Notes: generated by a model not told the origin, from the sequence alone. A stretch of DNA of 64,000 nt from Saprospiraceae bacterium (GCA_958295895.1 CATQHI010000003.1:620001-684000); one strand, 5' to 3'. Counted from the stretch's first letter, positions 36,051-46,296 are shown. Made by a program: numbers and translations.

Positions 36051-39000
36051 CTAGCGTAGCAAAATGACCTTTCGAGTAGTGCGGCGCTGGCCCTGGTCGA
36101 TCCGTAGCAGGTATACGCCGTTCGGTAGCGTAGCAGCATTTAACGCGGTACGCTGGGGTCCGGCCGGCTGCACCTCCCTGCGTAGTTGCTGTACCACCTG
36201 CCCATTCAGGTTGAGCAAGTCGACGGTGACCGGACCGCTCGCCGGTAAGGTATACGCTACCGTGAGGACCGTAGCAAAGGGATTTGGGTAGGCACGTACA
36301 GCAAATGGATCGGCTACCTGCCACTGGATCGAGTTTACCGTACCTACGATGCTGGACCACTGCGTGGCAATGGCAATTTCATCAAACTGAGTAACGTAGG
36401 GTACATCTCCTCCCTCGGTGCGCAGGCGGATACCGTCTATGCCATCCTGCAGGGAAGTGGTGGTAAAGTTGAGGGCAAACCCTGCACTGGTCGTATCGGG
36501 AGCGGTATCACTCGCGGGGGGGTTGATCCACATCGTGACGGTGTCTGCCTCATTAGTGGCACTGGTCTGAAAGCGGGCAACAATCCAGTTTAACCCCTCA
36601 TCGATGACGTCAGAACGGCGGGCACCCCCATCTCCCGGCACGGCAACCCCCAGCGTCCGCTGGCGAAATAAGCGGCCGAAAATGAAGCGCTGCCCGTCGT
36701 CAGCAGATACACCACTACTCCGCAGGATGAGGTTAGCTACGTTATCGGCCGAGGCTCCGTCGGTGGTATTCATTAGGAAGGACAGCCAGTAGGTATTACC
36801 GTCACTTTCGAGGGGGAAGGCCAGCTCACGGTCTACCCGCAGGATGCCACCGTTGGTGTACTGAAATTCTACCCGGTTCGCCTCTTCTTCCAGCGCGGCG
36901 ATCTCGATACTACCCTCGGTCACGGTGGCAGTGTTATCACTGTCGTCGACGGACACCGTCCAGGGCCCATTCCAGAAGGCGTTCTCGCCACCGGCGCCGA
37001 ATAGACTCGTACCGGCCGCGTAATTGAAGGGCTCGTAGGCCAGCAGGTTGGGGTCATCGGAGCCAAACTGGCAAGAAATATCACGGTAACTGAAGCCAAC
37101 CCGTATATCGTCAACCGCAAGACTTACGGTTTGTGCCCCCGAGCCGGAGACGGTAATACCCGTGATTCCGTTTACGATACTTACGTTTTCGACAACGAAC
37201 AGCGCCGTTTCATCACTGGGGATTGCATCCGCGAGCGGATCGAGGAAGACGTAGGCGGTAGCTAGGCCAGTCAGCGAGTTGATGTCCATACGCACCACGA
37301 ACCACTTGATACCCTGCACCACCTCGCGGTTGCTGGTGATGGGTGCCCGATCGTCGTTGCGGATCACGGCCAGAGAAGAAAGACCCGGGGTGCCGCCAAT
37401 GCTTAGTACGTTGTTGTCGCCACTCACCAGGCTCACCAGCGCGCTGTTGCCGATATCCTTTGATACGCCGTTGAGTACGAAGCTCGCGTAGAACGTTTCA
37501 CTGTTCGTGTCCGTACCGAAGGGGTTGAGGAACTCCCGGCGGTACAGTGCGGGACTGTCGCTACCGGACTGCATCAGACTAGCTGAGTTACCGACCGGGC
37601 AGGTGCGGGGACTGTTCACGCTACCTTCCGCAATGACAGCGGTACCGGATATGGCTTCCCAGGGCCCGGCCCAGCCACTGCCACCGTCAGCCCCATTTAG
37701 GTCCTGTCCCGGCGCGTAGTCGAATACCTCGACGGCCGCTCGGGGGGTATTTGGGGGCTCCACGTCGCTGAGGTCAGCCGGTACTACCTCCTGAAAGGTG
37801 AAGCCGAGGACAACGTTATCGAAGGCTACGCTGGTGGGTTGATCTTCCGCCCCCTCGAACTTGAAGCCGATGCCGTTCCAGTTCGTCAGGTCGGCTCCGG
37901 CGGTGATATCGGCGGTGTCCGCTGAAGGCATCGCATCCAGGGCGGGGTCAATCCACACGATGATCTGATCGTTAGTAGCGGTGCCATCGGTGATAATGTG
38001 AGCGACCAGGAAGTGGCCCTCCTCGGCGGAGCTACCGGCGGCGTTACCCCCGCCAACTACTCCGATGGTAGCCTGACCGAATAATTTACCGATCTGCGCG
38101 AGCTGCCCGCCCGGCCCCTCGGCCCCGTAAGTTGCGGTGTCGGCCAGTACGATGTGGGCTACGTTGTCCCCCCCATCGTCGACGTCAAACCACCAGCCGA
38201 GCCAGTAGTCACGGCCGTTATCGCCGTAGGTGCCCTCCAGCGGGCGCACCGCACGCAGGTATTCATTGAACCGTACCTTGGGACTAGCAGTACTTTGCAG
38301 CAGTGGTAAGGAAGCGATACCTCCTTCTTCAATGGTCCCTTCTTCAGTTTCCGTCAGCAGTGCCCACGGACCGGCCCAACCGCTCCCACCATCCTGCCCG
38401 ATCAGGGAGGTACCCACGATGTAGCTGAAGGGTTCGGTCGCACCGGGGGGCGCTTCGGTTACGGCTTCTAGGTCAGCGGGGACTACGTCTCGGTAACTAG
38501 CGCCGAGATAAATATCATCTACGTCCCAGATGAGCTCGGTGCTAGGTCCATCAATGCGTACCGCTACCCCATTGAAATTACCCGAGGTGTAGGGCTTATT
38601 GATGATCTGGGCGGAGTCCTCGACAAGATCTTCGGCCGCTACGTCGGGATCTACGTACAGGTCGAGTGACCAGACACCCGTATCCCGGGTCATGTGTCCT
38701 ACCACGAAGCTAGCGCCGGAACCGTCAAACGAGCGGCCACTAAAGGTATTGCCACCGCGTTGTCCCGCTCCGCCGGCAAACACGCGGAAGTCGGGAAAGG
38801 GCTTCCCGACGATGACCTGGTTAGCCGCCGCATTAGTAGTATCGACCAGGATCAGGTTGCCCACCGCACCGCCCGGCGTACCGCTTGCCCCCAGGTGAGC
38901 CGAAAACCAAAAATCTGCATTTTCCGTCGTATCGATCACGGATTCCAGGTAGCGGTTGCTCTGCTGTAGGCTACCGGTAGCGGTGATGCGCAGGCTATTG

Positions 39001-39251
39001 CCGGAGGTACCGGCGGCAAGGTTGTTGTTGAGAAGGCCTGAGCCGCGGATCTCGCTACTGCCAGAAGCTGGCGCTGCAATCCAGCTACTACTCCAACCAC
39101 TGCCACCATTAAGTCCGCCTAGCGTATCACCGGCGGTGTAGCTATTGAAGGTTTCTACGGCAAAGGGGCCACCGTCCGGTTCTTCCTGAGCGATCAGCGT
39201 GGAGGTCAGCAGTAGGCAGGTAAGCGTAAGTAGGGTATAGATCTTCTGCAT
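36051..39251 (-). CDS. Secreted T9SS cargo with four tandem beta-sandwich modules
   Basis: A 1066-residue exported protein. It has signal peptide MQKIYTLLTLTCLLLTSTLIAQ, four related modules of about 200-240 residues, and a C-terminal type IX sorting domain (RAYPNPFATVLTVAYTL... LPNGVYLLRIDQG). Each module opens with a similar line: FNSYTAGDTLGGLNGGSGW, FSYIVGTSLIGQDGGSGWAG, FDYAPGQDLNGADGGSGWAG and FNYAAGTSLFGAGGENAFW. The modules look like LamG/concanavalin-type beta-sandwiches, plausible carbohydrate binders. No catalytic residues are evident. It sits 16 bases after susD in the rhamnosidase locus, so a surface or released glycan-binding role is inferred. The long open frame upstream overlaps susD and was discarded. 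Confidence 0.85.
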   Translation of the reverse strand: MQKIYTLLTLTCLLLTSTLIAQEEPDGGPFAVETFNSYTAGDTLGGLNGGSGWSSSWIAAPASGSSEIRGSGLLNNNLAAGTSGNSLRITATGSLQQSNRYLESVIDTTENADFWFSAHLGASGTPGGAVGNLILVDTTNAAANQVIVGKPFPDFRVFAGGAGQRGGNTFSGRSFDGSGASFVVGHMTRDTGVWSLDLYVDPDVAAEDLVEDSAQIINKPYTSGNFNGVAVRIDGPSTELIWDVDDIYLGASYRDVVPADLEAVTEAPPGATEPFSYIVGTSLIGQDGGSGWAGPWALLTETEEGTIEEGGIASLPLLQSTASPKVRFNEYLRAVRPLEGTYGDNGRDYWLGWWFDVDDGGDNVAHIVLADTATYGAEGPGGQLAQIGKLFGQATIGVVGGGNAAGSSAEEGHFLVAHIITDGTATNDQIIVWIDPALDAMPSADTADITAGADLTNWNGIGFKFEGAEDQPTSVAFDNVVLGFTFQEVVPADLSDVEPPNTPRAAVEVFDYAPGQDLNGADGGSGWAGPWEAISGTAVIAEGSVNSPRTCPVGNSASLMQSGSDSPALYRREFLNPFGTDTNSETFYASFVLNGVSKDIGNSALVSLVSGDNNVLSIGGTPGLSSLAVIRNDDRAPITSNREVVQGIKWFVVRMDINSLTGLATAYVFLDPLADAIPSDETALFVVENVSIVNGITGITVSGSGAQTVSLAVDDIRVGFSYRDISCQFGSDDPNLLAYEPFNYAAGTSLFGAGGENAFWNGPWTVSVDDSDNTATVTEGSIEIAALEEEANRVEFQYTNGGILRVDRELAFPLESDGNTYWLSFLMNTTDGASADNVANLILRSSGVSADDGQRFIFGRLFRQRTLGVAVPGDGGARRSDVIDEGLNWIVARFQTSATNEADTVTMWINPPASDTAPDTTSAGFALNFTTTSLQDGIDGIRLRTEGGDVPYVTQFDEIAIATQWSSIVGTVNSIQWQVADPFAVRAYPNPFATVLTVAYTLPASGPVTVDLLNLNGQVVQQLRREVQPAGPQRTALNAATLPNGVYLLRIDQGQRRTTRKVILLR

Positions 39252-39267
39252 GTCGTGGGGTAGATTA

Positions 39268-40794
39268 TTATTCCCAGCCGGGGTTCTGGGTGTAGCCGTA
39301 GAGGAGGACCTCCTGGGCGGGGATGGCGAGCAGCTCGCGGATGTTGGTGTAGGCCTCGGGCAGGGCATCGAGGAATTCCGACTGTAGTTCCTTCTGCACC
39401 TCTCCGTGGGCGCGCATCGTCTCCACAAAAATGCCGTAGCGCCGTAGATCGTAGGTGCGGGAGGCCTCGTAAGCAAGCTCCACGCGCCGTTCTTGGCGCA
39501 CAGCCTGGCGCAGGTCTTCAGTATTCTGGATGTTGAGCGTGCTGTCGGGATTACCCGGAAAGAAGAAGGGCAGTCCGGCGCGGGCTCGTAGACGGTTGAT
39601 GTTCTCAAAGGCCATGTTAGGTAGGCCACCATCGACCTCGATCAGTGCTTCGGCCTGCATGAGTAGGGCATCGGCGTAGCGAAAGATGGGAAAGTCGACG
39701 TCTGTACCCCCCTGCTGCGGAAACGGGATGGTCAGGAACTTACGGCTGTAGGGGATGACCTCGTTATTGGGATTGTTGGGGTCGCTGTCGTAAAAGCCGA
39801 TGGTCGCCTCGAAGCGTCGGTCGCCCTCCTCGAAGGCGTCGATGAGGGAGGTGGTGGGGATATTGAAGCCAGTTTGGGCGCGGTCCTTATCCAGCGAGAT
39901 ATCCGAGCCCGAGCGCGGAATCCAGTCGAACATAAAATCAGAACCCTGCCCCGCCCCGGCATCGAACTGGGCGGCGTAGATGATCTCCTCATTGTTATCG
40001 GTAAAGAACACAGACTCGAAATCGTCCAGCAGCCGGTACGTGCCCGAAGCGACCAGGTCGTTCAGCAGTGGAAGGGCTTCGGTGAAGTTGCGGCGGGCGA
40101 AGTGTGCCTTGGCCAGGGCCATTTGCGCAGCACCCCGCGTTACCCGCCCTACTTCTTCATTCGGCCAGGAGACGGGGAGGTGGTCGATCGCGAAGCTAAG
40201 GTCCGGCACTACGGACTGAGCGTACACCTCCTCAATGGGCTGCCGCTGCAGACCGATGAGGGAGGTGCCGTCGTCCGCTAGGGGCTCGAGCTGCACCACG
40301 ACGGGACCGAAGTGTAGCGTGAGCAAATAGTGGTAGAAGCCGCGGAAGAAGTAGGCCTCGGCCAGGCGCTGAGACTTCAGGGTAGCATCCTCGAAGGGTA
40401 CGGCATCAATGCGGTCGATGATGTAGTTTGCCCTTGCAATGCCGGTGTAGAGCGGGCCGTAAATATTAGCGTGAAAATTATCGCTCGCCGTGAGCAGGAA
40501 ATAGTCGATTTCTTCGGTATTGAGGCGGCCACGGTCCAGGGCGTTGAACTCGAAGGTGGTGTTATCGCTGCGCAGCTCGGCGTAGTTGAATATGGCGCCG
40601 GTGTATAGGCCGCGAGCCAGTGGATAAAGCCCGATCGTAGCATCCCGAATCTGCTCCTGGGTCTCATAAAAGTTGTTCGGTGTGTAGCGGTCCGGTGGGG
40701 TACGGTTCAGAAATTCTTCTTCGTTGCAGCCCGTCATAAGGACGAGCAGAAGTGCCCCACACAGCAGCGATTGGAAAAGAGGTAGCCGTTTCAT
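39268..40794 (-). CDS. SusD/RagB family nutrient-binding lipoprotein
   Basis: The 508-residue surface lipoprotein partner of SusC that captures oligosaccharides. Signal peptide MKRLPLFQSLLCGALLLVLMTGC places the lipidated cysteine at 23. SusD features include the N-terminal NRTPPDRYTPNNFYET region, TPR-like helices (RLAEAYFFRGFYHYLLTLHFGPVV, GAAQMALAKAHFARRNFTEAL) and the C-terminal RQERRVELAYEASRTYDLRRYG...QNPGWE. It starts 10 bases after the SusC stop and is followed by the T9SS cargo. Ligand probably a rhamnose-containing glycan from the neighbouring GH78 enzyme; this is contextual. Confidence 0.95.
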   Translation of the reverse strand: MKRLPLFQSLLCGALLLVLMTGCNEEEFLNRTPPDRYTPNNFYETQEQIRDATIGLYPLARGLYTGAIFNYAELRSDNTTFEFNALDRGRLNTEEIDYFLLTASDNFHANIYGPLYTGIARANYIIDRIDAVPFEDATLKSQRLAEAYFFRGFYHYLLTLHFGPVVVQLEPLADDGTSLIGLQRQPIEEVYAQSVVPDLSFAIDHLPVSWPNEEVGRVTRGAAQMALAKAHFARRNFTEALPLLNDLVASGTYRLLDDFESVFFTDNNEEIIYAAQFDAGAGQGSDFMFDWIPRSGSDISLDKDRAQTGFNIPTTSLIDAFEEGDRRFEATIGFYDSDPNNPNNEVIPYSRKFLTIPFPQQGGTDVDFPIFRYADALLMQAEALIEVDGGLPNMAFENINRLRARAGLPFFFPGNPDSTLNIQNTEDLRQAVRQERRVELAYEASRTYDLRRYGIFVETMRAHGEVQKELQSEFLDALPEAYTNIRELLAIPAQEVLLYGYTQNPGWE

Positions 40795-40804
40795 GGAGGA
40801 GGGG

Positions 40805-43800
40805 TTAAAGGATGAAATTGAGACCGAAGGCAAAGGTCCGTGTAGAGGGGTAGGTGTTGTAATTCACGTTGCGTTCGAAGGCGTTGGAAGCGCGACCGAT
40901 TTCCGGATTGCCGTTGAATTTCGAAAACACTAGCGCGTTTTGAATCGTAAAGCTGGCGGTGAGTCCACGAATCGCCTCTACCCGCTCCAGTAATCGGTCG
41001 AGCTTGTAGCTCAGGGTGACGTTGCTAATTTTAAAGAAAGAGCCGTCAATGACCTGCGCACTGGTGCCTCCTCGATAGCGCTGGGAGCTCTGCGCAGTCT
41101 GGGTGGTAGGCACTCGCAGCGAGAAGTCGGTATCGCCCGGCCGGAAGCGGTCCAGCACGGAGCTACGCACATTGAAAACGCCGTCCGTATTTAGCTCGAT
41201 CTCGCTGGCCAGGTCGTAGATCAATCCGCCCTGCTCCCCGTAGCCGATGATGCGCAGACTCAGGTCCCGGTAGCTCAGGAAGCTGGTGATGCCATAGTTG
41301 AAATCGGGGAAAGGACTACCTAAGAAAACAAAATCCTCCTCGTTCTCTAACTGACCATCACCGTCGCCGTCTACGTAATTAGGCGAACCAGGCACAGCCC
41401 CCGGGTAGCGGGGAATGTCTCCGTTATCCAGTTGCTCCTGCGTGAACAGCCCCGTAAGCTGAAGTCCATAGTACCCCCCTACGGCCTGGCCGGGAATGCT
41501 GCGGATAATCTGCGTACCGTTGCCGGCACGGGTCTGAAAAATGGGAGTGTTCTCCAGACCGAATTGGAGAATCTCGTTGACGTTGCGGCTGAAGTTGGCG
41601 TCCAGCGTCCAGACCAGATTGTCGGTCACCACCGGCTTAGTACTCAGCTGGACTTCGATCCCGGTGTTGCGAATACTGCCAATGTTACTACGGATCGTAT
41701 TGAAGCCGGCGATGCCCGGCAGTGGGGTATCGAAGAGCAAATCATTGGTGGTGCTGCGGTAATAGGTAGCCTCTACATTGACCCGATCCGCAAACAGTCC
41801 TACTTCGATCCCGATATCGGTCTGCTGAATCTGCTCCCAGGCCAGGAAGGGGTTGGGCAGATCGGTAACGGAGAAGCCCCGGGCCAGTGTGTTGCCGAGA
41901 ATGTACTCCTGACCGCCGATGCGGCCCTGGTACTCGTAGTTGCCGATGCGGTTGTTACCCGTCTCCCCGATACTTAATTCGAAACGTAGGTTGCTTACCA
42001 CTCCTCCAACCGGAAACCAGGGTTCCTTACTGGTGCGCCAGGCCAGTCCGAGCGAGGGGAACACCGCAGCCTGCAGGCCGGAACCGAACCGACTGCTGGC
42101 ATCGCGCCGTACGTTTACGGTGACGTAGTACTTCTGATCGTAGTTGTACTTCAGGCTACCGATGTAACTGACTAAGGCCTGCTCGCTGATGGACTCATTG
42201 CTGTTGAAAAATATCCGGGTCTCTTCCGGGTTAGCGGGGTTGAACGTGGCGATGTTGCCGCTATTGAATAAGCTGAAATCCTCGTTCACTACCCGATCAC
42301 CCGAAGTATTGAAGAAGGTCTCTTGCGTCCATTCGACGACGTAACCGGCTAGGGCTCCAACGGAATGCTTACCGAACGCACGGTCATAAGCTGCGGTAGT
42401 TTCACTGACCAGTCGCAGGTTTTCGTACCGCCGCGCAGCTGCGGAAGAACGACTCTGCGGGTCGCGGTTTACCGCCGGTGTAAGCCCAGCGCCGAGGACG
42501 GAGGAAGGGGTGAATGCGCGACCACGGTTGAAGATCAGATTAACCCCAAGCCGTTCCTGAAACTGAAGCCCTTCAAGCGGACTGGCCACCACGTTAAACT
42601 GGGAGAGTATCTGCCGGTTGGTCTCGGTGTTCTGTTGATTTTGAATCCGAAACAGGGGGTTAGACTGGTAGAACGGCAGTAGCGCACCCTGGGTAGTTTG
42701 GGTGAGATTGCCCACGCTATCGTAGGCTGGCGCCGTTGGGTCCGCCCACCGTGCTACCTGTAGCGGATGGTAGGCCTGAAACTGCCCGGTGCCCGGATCG
42801 ATTCCGGCTACATTAGATTCGGTCTGCGACGGAGCGATGTTGACCCCAAATTTCAGCCAGGGAGTAATGTTAGCGTCCAGCGAAGCACGGAAGGTGTAGC
42901 GGGTAAAGTCGGTATTCTTGATCACCCCTTCATTACGGGTGAAGCCTCCCGAGAAAGAATAGGTAATGTCGTCCGTGCCTCCCCGTACGGAAAGATCGGC
43001 GTTCTGTCGCGTACCGGTCTGGGTGATAAGATCGTACCAGTCCGTTCCCTCACCGTACTGTTCCGGATTATCAAAGGCCTCGTTGTAGTCATCGGGACTG
43101 AGTGCCGGATTATCCTCCTCACGCTGCCGTAAGAAGGTTGCTAGCTCCGTGGCGTTCAGTACGTTAGGTTTTTCAAATTCAGGAATGACCTGTACCGCCG
43201 TGGAAATATTTACGTTGATGGTAGGCTTACCCTTCCGCCCCCGCTTGGTAGTGATAAGGATCAGTCCGTTACCCGCCCGCGAACCGTAGAGTGCCTTACC
43301 GGAGGCATCGCGAATGACACTCACGCTTTCAATGTCATTAGGGTTGACCAAGGCTAACAGGTTGTTTTCCTGCGCATTGTAGTTACCGAATGGAATGCCG
43401 TCGATCACAATTAGCGGAGCGTTATCGCCCGAGGTACCTACCCCACGTAGCAGCAGCTCCGCCCCCCCATCGGGCCGGCCCGAACCCGTACGAATTTGCA
43501 CCCCGGCCACCTGTCCGCTCAGCGCCTGGTCGAAGCTGTTGACTTGTATATCTTCGATCTCCTTACTCGTTACCTGGTCCACCGCCCCCACGATGTCCTC
43601 CCGCTTAGCCTCCCCGTAGGCTACCACCACCACCTCCTGCAGGGTTTCGGGATTGTCCCCCATGGTGATGTTGACCGTAGTACGACCGTTTAGGGCTTCC
43701 GTCCGCGTCTCGTAGCCCACGTAGCTAAACACCAGCCGCTCATCCTCCGGCGTAACGTTAAGGGTGTAGTTGCCATCCAGGTCGGTGACCGTGCCGGCCG

Positions 43801-43966
43801 CGGTATTGTTCTCCGGATAGACGCTCACGCCGATCAGTGCGATGCCGTCCTCGTCAAGGACGCGCCCGGCAACGACGGTCTGGGCGACCAGCCAGCCCGA
43901 GCAGAGAAAAACAAGAACAAATAGGACGGTCCGCCCCGGGGCGGTGGGTGGTGGTGTAAGCTGCAT
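40805..43966 (-). CDS. SusC/RagA family TonB-dependent transporter
   Basis: The 1053-residue outer-membrane transporter that imports glycans delivered by SusD, powered through TonB. Parts in order: signal peptide (ends SGWLVAQ), CarboxypepD_reg-like domain (VVAGRVLDEDGIALIGVSV to LVFSYVGYET), plug domain (LQEVVVVAYGEAKREDIVGA, LIVIDGIPFG, YGSRAGNGLILITTKRG) and a 22-strand barrel ending RTFAFGLNFIL. The plug signatures are the SusC-specific versions. The start at 43966 was preferred over one five codons upstream. It is the second gene of the minus-strand locus, 50 bases after the GH78 gene, and runs into susD. Confidence 0.95.
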   Translation of the reverse strand: MQLTPPPTAPGRTVLFVLVFLCSGWLVAQTVVAGRVLDEDGIALIGVSVYPENNTAAGTVTDLDGNYTLNVTPEDERLVFSYVGYETRTEALNGRTTVNITMGDNPETLQEVVVVAYGEAKREDIVGAVDQVTSKEIEDIQVNSFDQALSGQVAGVQIRTGSGRPDGGAELLLRGVGTSGDNAPLIVIDGIPFGNYNAQENNLLALVNPNDIESVSVIRDASGKALYGSRAGNGLILITTKRGRKGKPTINVNISTAVQVIPEFEKPNVLNATELATFLRQREEDNPALSPDDYNEAFDNPEQYGEGTDWYDLITQTGTRQNADLSVRGGTDDITYSFSGGFTRNEGVIKNTDFTRYTFRASLDANITPWLKFGVNIAPSQTESNVAGIDPGTGQFQAYHPLQVARWADPTAPAYDSVGNLTQTTQGALLPFYQSNPLFRIQNQQNTETNRQILSQFNVVASPLEGLQFQERLGVNLIFNRGRAFTPSSVLGAGLTPAVNRDPQSRSSAAARRYENLRLVSETTAAYDRAFGKHSVGALAGYVVEWTQETFFNTSGDRVVNEDFSLFNSGNIATFNPANPEETRIFFNSNESISEQALVSYIGSLKYNYDQKYYVTVNVRRDASSRFGSGLQAAVFPSLGLAWRTSKEPWFPVGGVVSNLRFELSIGETGNNRIGNYEYQGRIGGQEYILGNTLARGFSVTDLPNPFLAWEQIQQTDIGIEVGLFADRVNVEATYYRSTTNDLLFDTPLPGIAGFNTIRSNIGSIRNTGIEVQLSTKPVVTDNLVWTLDANFSRNVNEILQFGLENTPIFQTRAGNGTQIIRSIPGQAVGGYYGLQLTGLFTQEQLDNGDIPRYPGAVPGSPNYVDGDGDGQLENEEDFVFLGSPFPDFNYGITSFLSYRDLSLRIIGYGEQGGLIYDLASEIELNTDGVFNVRSSVLDRFRPGDTDFSLRVPTTQTAQSSQRYRGGTSAQVIDGSFFKISNVTLSYKLDRLLERVEAIRGLTASFTIQNALVFSKFNGNPEIGRASNAFERNVNYNTYPSTRTFAFGLNFIL

Positions 43967-44016
43967 ATGATCGAGTTCCAACAGTTAAGTCCCCGAAATA
44001 TGCGGACCGATCACCG

Positions 44017-46296
44017 TCATCGCATCCTGTACTGTCCGGTGTGGGTGGCGCACAGGTGGAGGGCACGGGGGGAGGAGCTATTCAGATAGACCCTATTAGG
44101 AGCATCCGCCGGTGGGTGGTAACGTGCGTGGTTAAGGTAGTCGATGCGGTAGCCCGGGGGGAGGACCACCTCACCCTCGGTACCTTCCGGCACGGTGAGG
44201 TGAAAGTTCATATGGTCACCGTCGATCCGGTAGCTGACCGTAAAGGGGCCACGCACGGAAGGTACCGTCGCCTGCACCTGCGTCAATCCGCCCGGCTGGG
44301 GTGCCACGCGAAAGCTACCGTAGCCCGGACTGGTCGGGGCCACCCCGGCCACGTACTTGCTCAGCAGCGTGAGCGGACCGCCCGACCAACCGTGGTTGTA
44401 GGTACCCCCGCCGTAGCCCTCCGCCCCGATGCCCCAGCCCTCCCAGAGGGTGGTGTAGTCGGGGTGGTCGATCATGTTGCGGTAGCGTTCCTTCATGCGC
44501 TGCAGGGCATGCTCCGGCTGTTGCATCTCGAAGAGGGCCTCCAGGATGTACTTTTCGGAGTACGGGCTGGCGTGGTAGGGGCCCCGCAGCACGCTATCCA
44601 CCACCGGGTAATACTCCTCCGGGACGAGCCCGGCGACTACGGCGATACCCTGCGGACGGTCGTCGATCGGTCCCTGCTTACGGGGACCACGGTAGCCCGC
44701 GGGGGGTTGCGAGTCCCTCGTTGAAGGCTCTACGGTGAGCAAGATGAGAGAATCAGTAGCCTGTGTGTCCCTACCCAGTACCCGCTCCATCAGCTGCATA
44801 CTGCGCAGCGCCTTGTGGTACCAGACGTTATAGACGGCCGTGGAGTCGATGTTCTCGCCCCAGTCAAGCCAGGTCCAGCCGCCCCGGCGCTCTTCGACCA
44901 GTCCGTCGTCGAGGATGGCGTAGAGGTCAAGGTAGCGGCGGAAGTGGGGGTAGACGTAGGCTAGCGTGGCCGTATCTCCTGTGTAGGCGAAGTAGGTCGG
45001 CATACTCGATACCGAAGCGAGCATCTGAGTGGGTAGCTCCTGGTCCCAGTTGCCGGCGGGCACCGGGGAGTAGAGGGCCCCGTCCGGCTTCTGCCACTCG
45101 ACGAGGTTGCTGATCGCCTTGCGAATGAGCGGGAAGGCCGTAGTATCGGCGGCGTAGAAAAGCTCTTCCATGACGATCACCACATCACCCCACCACTGGG
45201 CACGCTCACGGTCGGGACTGTCCTGGATGGCATCGCGGATGTTAACGTTCAGCGTGGTTAACGACTTGTCCCACAGTACGTTGAGACTATTATCGTTGCA
45301 GGTGAATGAACCGGTGTAGTTGGCGGGGTAGCGCGTCTCGCGGTAGGCAAGCTCGTGTACCTCGGTGCCTTTCGGAAAGGTGTACATCATATAGTGACCG
45401 TTCATAAAGGCCAGCTGCTCGTAGGACTGCCGGCCCGTCCGGGTGATGTACTCGCCGCGTACATTGGGGGAGCCGCCGCCGCGGTAGTTGTCGGTGCGTA
45501 GGTCAATCAGCTCGCCTTCCGCCGGGGCGGTGATGTCGAAGTACGGCGTGATGGTGATGTTGAGGGGCAGGTAGGCGCGCACGATCAGACTGCTATCAGT
45601 CTCCTCTTCTTCGAGGCGCTCGTAGGGGGACCAGTCCACTGTCGAGCCACTGCGGAAGGGACGGGGCCAGAGATCGCCCCAGGGGGCGGTGCCGGGGGGG
45701 CCGGCGGTAACGGGAGTCTGAGTATTGCTGCGATCACCTGCGTCAAGGCGGGCGTCGAAGTGTACGTTGGATTCCGGAAGGCGGTAGTTGGGTTTGGGGT
45801 CGCCGGTCTCGCCATAGGCGGGGTGGCGATTTACCGTCCAGTCGGCGGCCGTGAGCGGATGGCCTTCCAGGTCGAGGAGTAGCCCGGCCGCCCCGCTATT
45901 CTTGTGGTTGAAACCCTCCTTGCCCCAGAACCACTGCAGCAGGTACGCGCTGTTCTCACCCTCCGTCACGTAGGGAGCAATGTCTAGGATATCGAAGTAG
46001 GTGGCGGTCGGCGTCGGTCCCCGGCGTAGCTGCCCTTCGAAGACGATGAGGGAGTCGTTGAGGTAGAGCCAGTACTTCGAGTCGGTGGCGATACGTAGGG
46101 GGAGGCGGTCGGGTACTTCGGTCAGGGAGAGGGTGGTCGTCCACTCTAGCCACTGGTTGGGGGCGGCTACCTCTTCGGGTGGGGTGAGCCAGGTGGCCAC
46201 GGCGCTAAACTGCTCCGTTTGGGGTCCATATAGTTGGGCGTGCAGGTTGAAGCTAACGGTGAGTAGAATACTAATAAATAGGATGTAGCGGGTCAC
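44017..46296 (-). CDS. GH78-like alpha-L-rhamnosidase of the PUL
   Basis: A 759-residue secreted glycosidase with signal peptide MTRYILFISILLTVSFNLHAQ. An N-terminal beta-sandwich (DSKYWLYLNDSLIVFEGQLRRG) precedes the (alpha/alpha)6 barrel. The catalytic-region pattern RDAIQDSPDRERAQWWGD (about 354-371) and the late TTLWEGWG...YNHGWSGGPLTLLSKYVAGV are characteristic of GH78-like enzymes. A C-terminal beta domain follows. It is the first gene of the susC/susD locus. Substrate rhamnosyl linkages are the family expectation, though some members act on other sugars. It differs clearly from the other GH78-like protein at 10926. Confidence 0.85.
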   Translation of the reverse strand: MTRYILFISILLTVSFNLHAQLYGPQTEQFSAVATWLTPPEEVAAPNQWLEWTTTLSLTEVPDRLPLRIATDSKYWLYLNDSLIVFEGQLRRGPTPTATYFDILDIAPYVTEGENSAYLLQWFWGKEGFNHKNSGAAGLLLDLEGHPLTAADWTVNRHPAYGETGDPKPNYRLPESNVHFDARLDAGDRSNTQTPVTAGPPGTAPWGDLWPRPFRSGSTVDWSPYERLEEEETDSSLIVRAYLPLNITITPYFDITAPAEGELIDLRTDNYRGGGSPNVRGEYITRTGRQSYEQLAFMNGHYMMYTFPKGTEVHELAYRETRYPANYTGSFTCNDNSLNVLWDKSLTTLNVNIRDAIQDSPDRERAQWWGDVVIVMEELFYAADTTAFPLIRKAISNLVEWQKPDGALYSPVPAGNWDQELPTQMLASVSSMPTYFAYTGDTATLAYVYPHFRRYLDLYAILDDGLVEERRGGWTWLDWGENIDSTAVYNVWYHKALRSMQLMERVLGRDTQATDSLILLTVEPSTRDSQPPAGYRGPRKQGPIDDRPQGIAVVAGLVPEEYYPVVDSVLRGPYHASPYSEKYILEALFEMQQPEHALQRMKERYRNMIDHPDYTTLWEGWGIGAEGYGGGTYNHGWSGGPLTLLSKYVAGVAPTSPGYGSFRVAPQPGGLTQVQATVPSVRGPFTVSYRIDGDHMNFHLTVPEGTEGEVVLPPGYRIDYLNHARYHPPADAPNRVYLNSSSPRALHLCATHTGQYRMR

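Noticed and set aside
36051-39632. 1193-residue frame for the T9SS protein
   Set aside because: The upstream part lies inside susD in another frame; the methionine at 39251 starts a perfect signal peptide.
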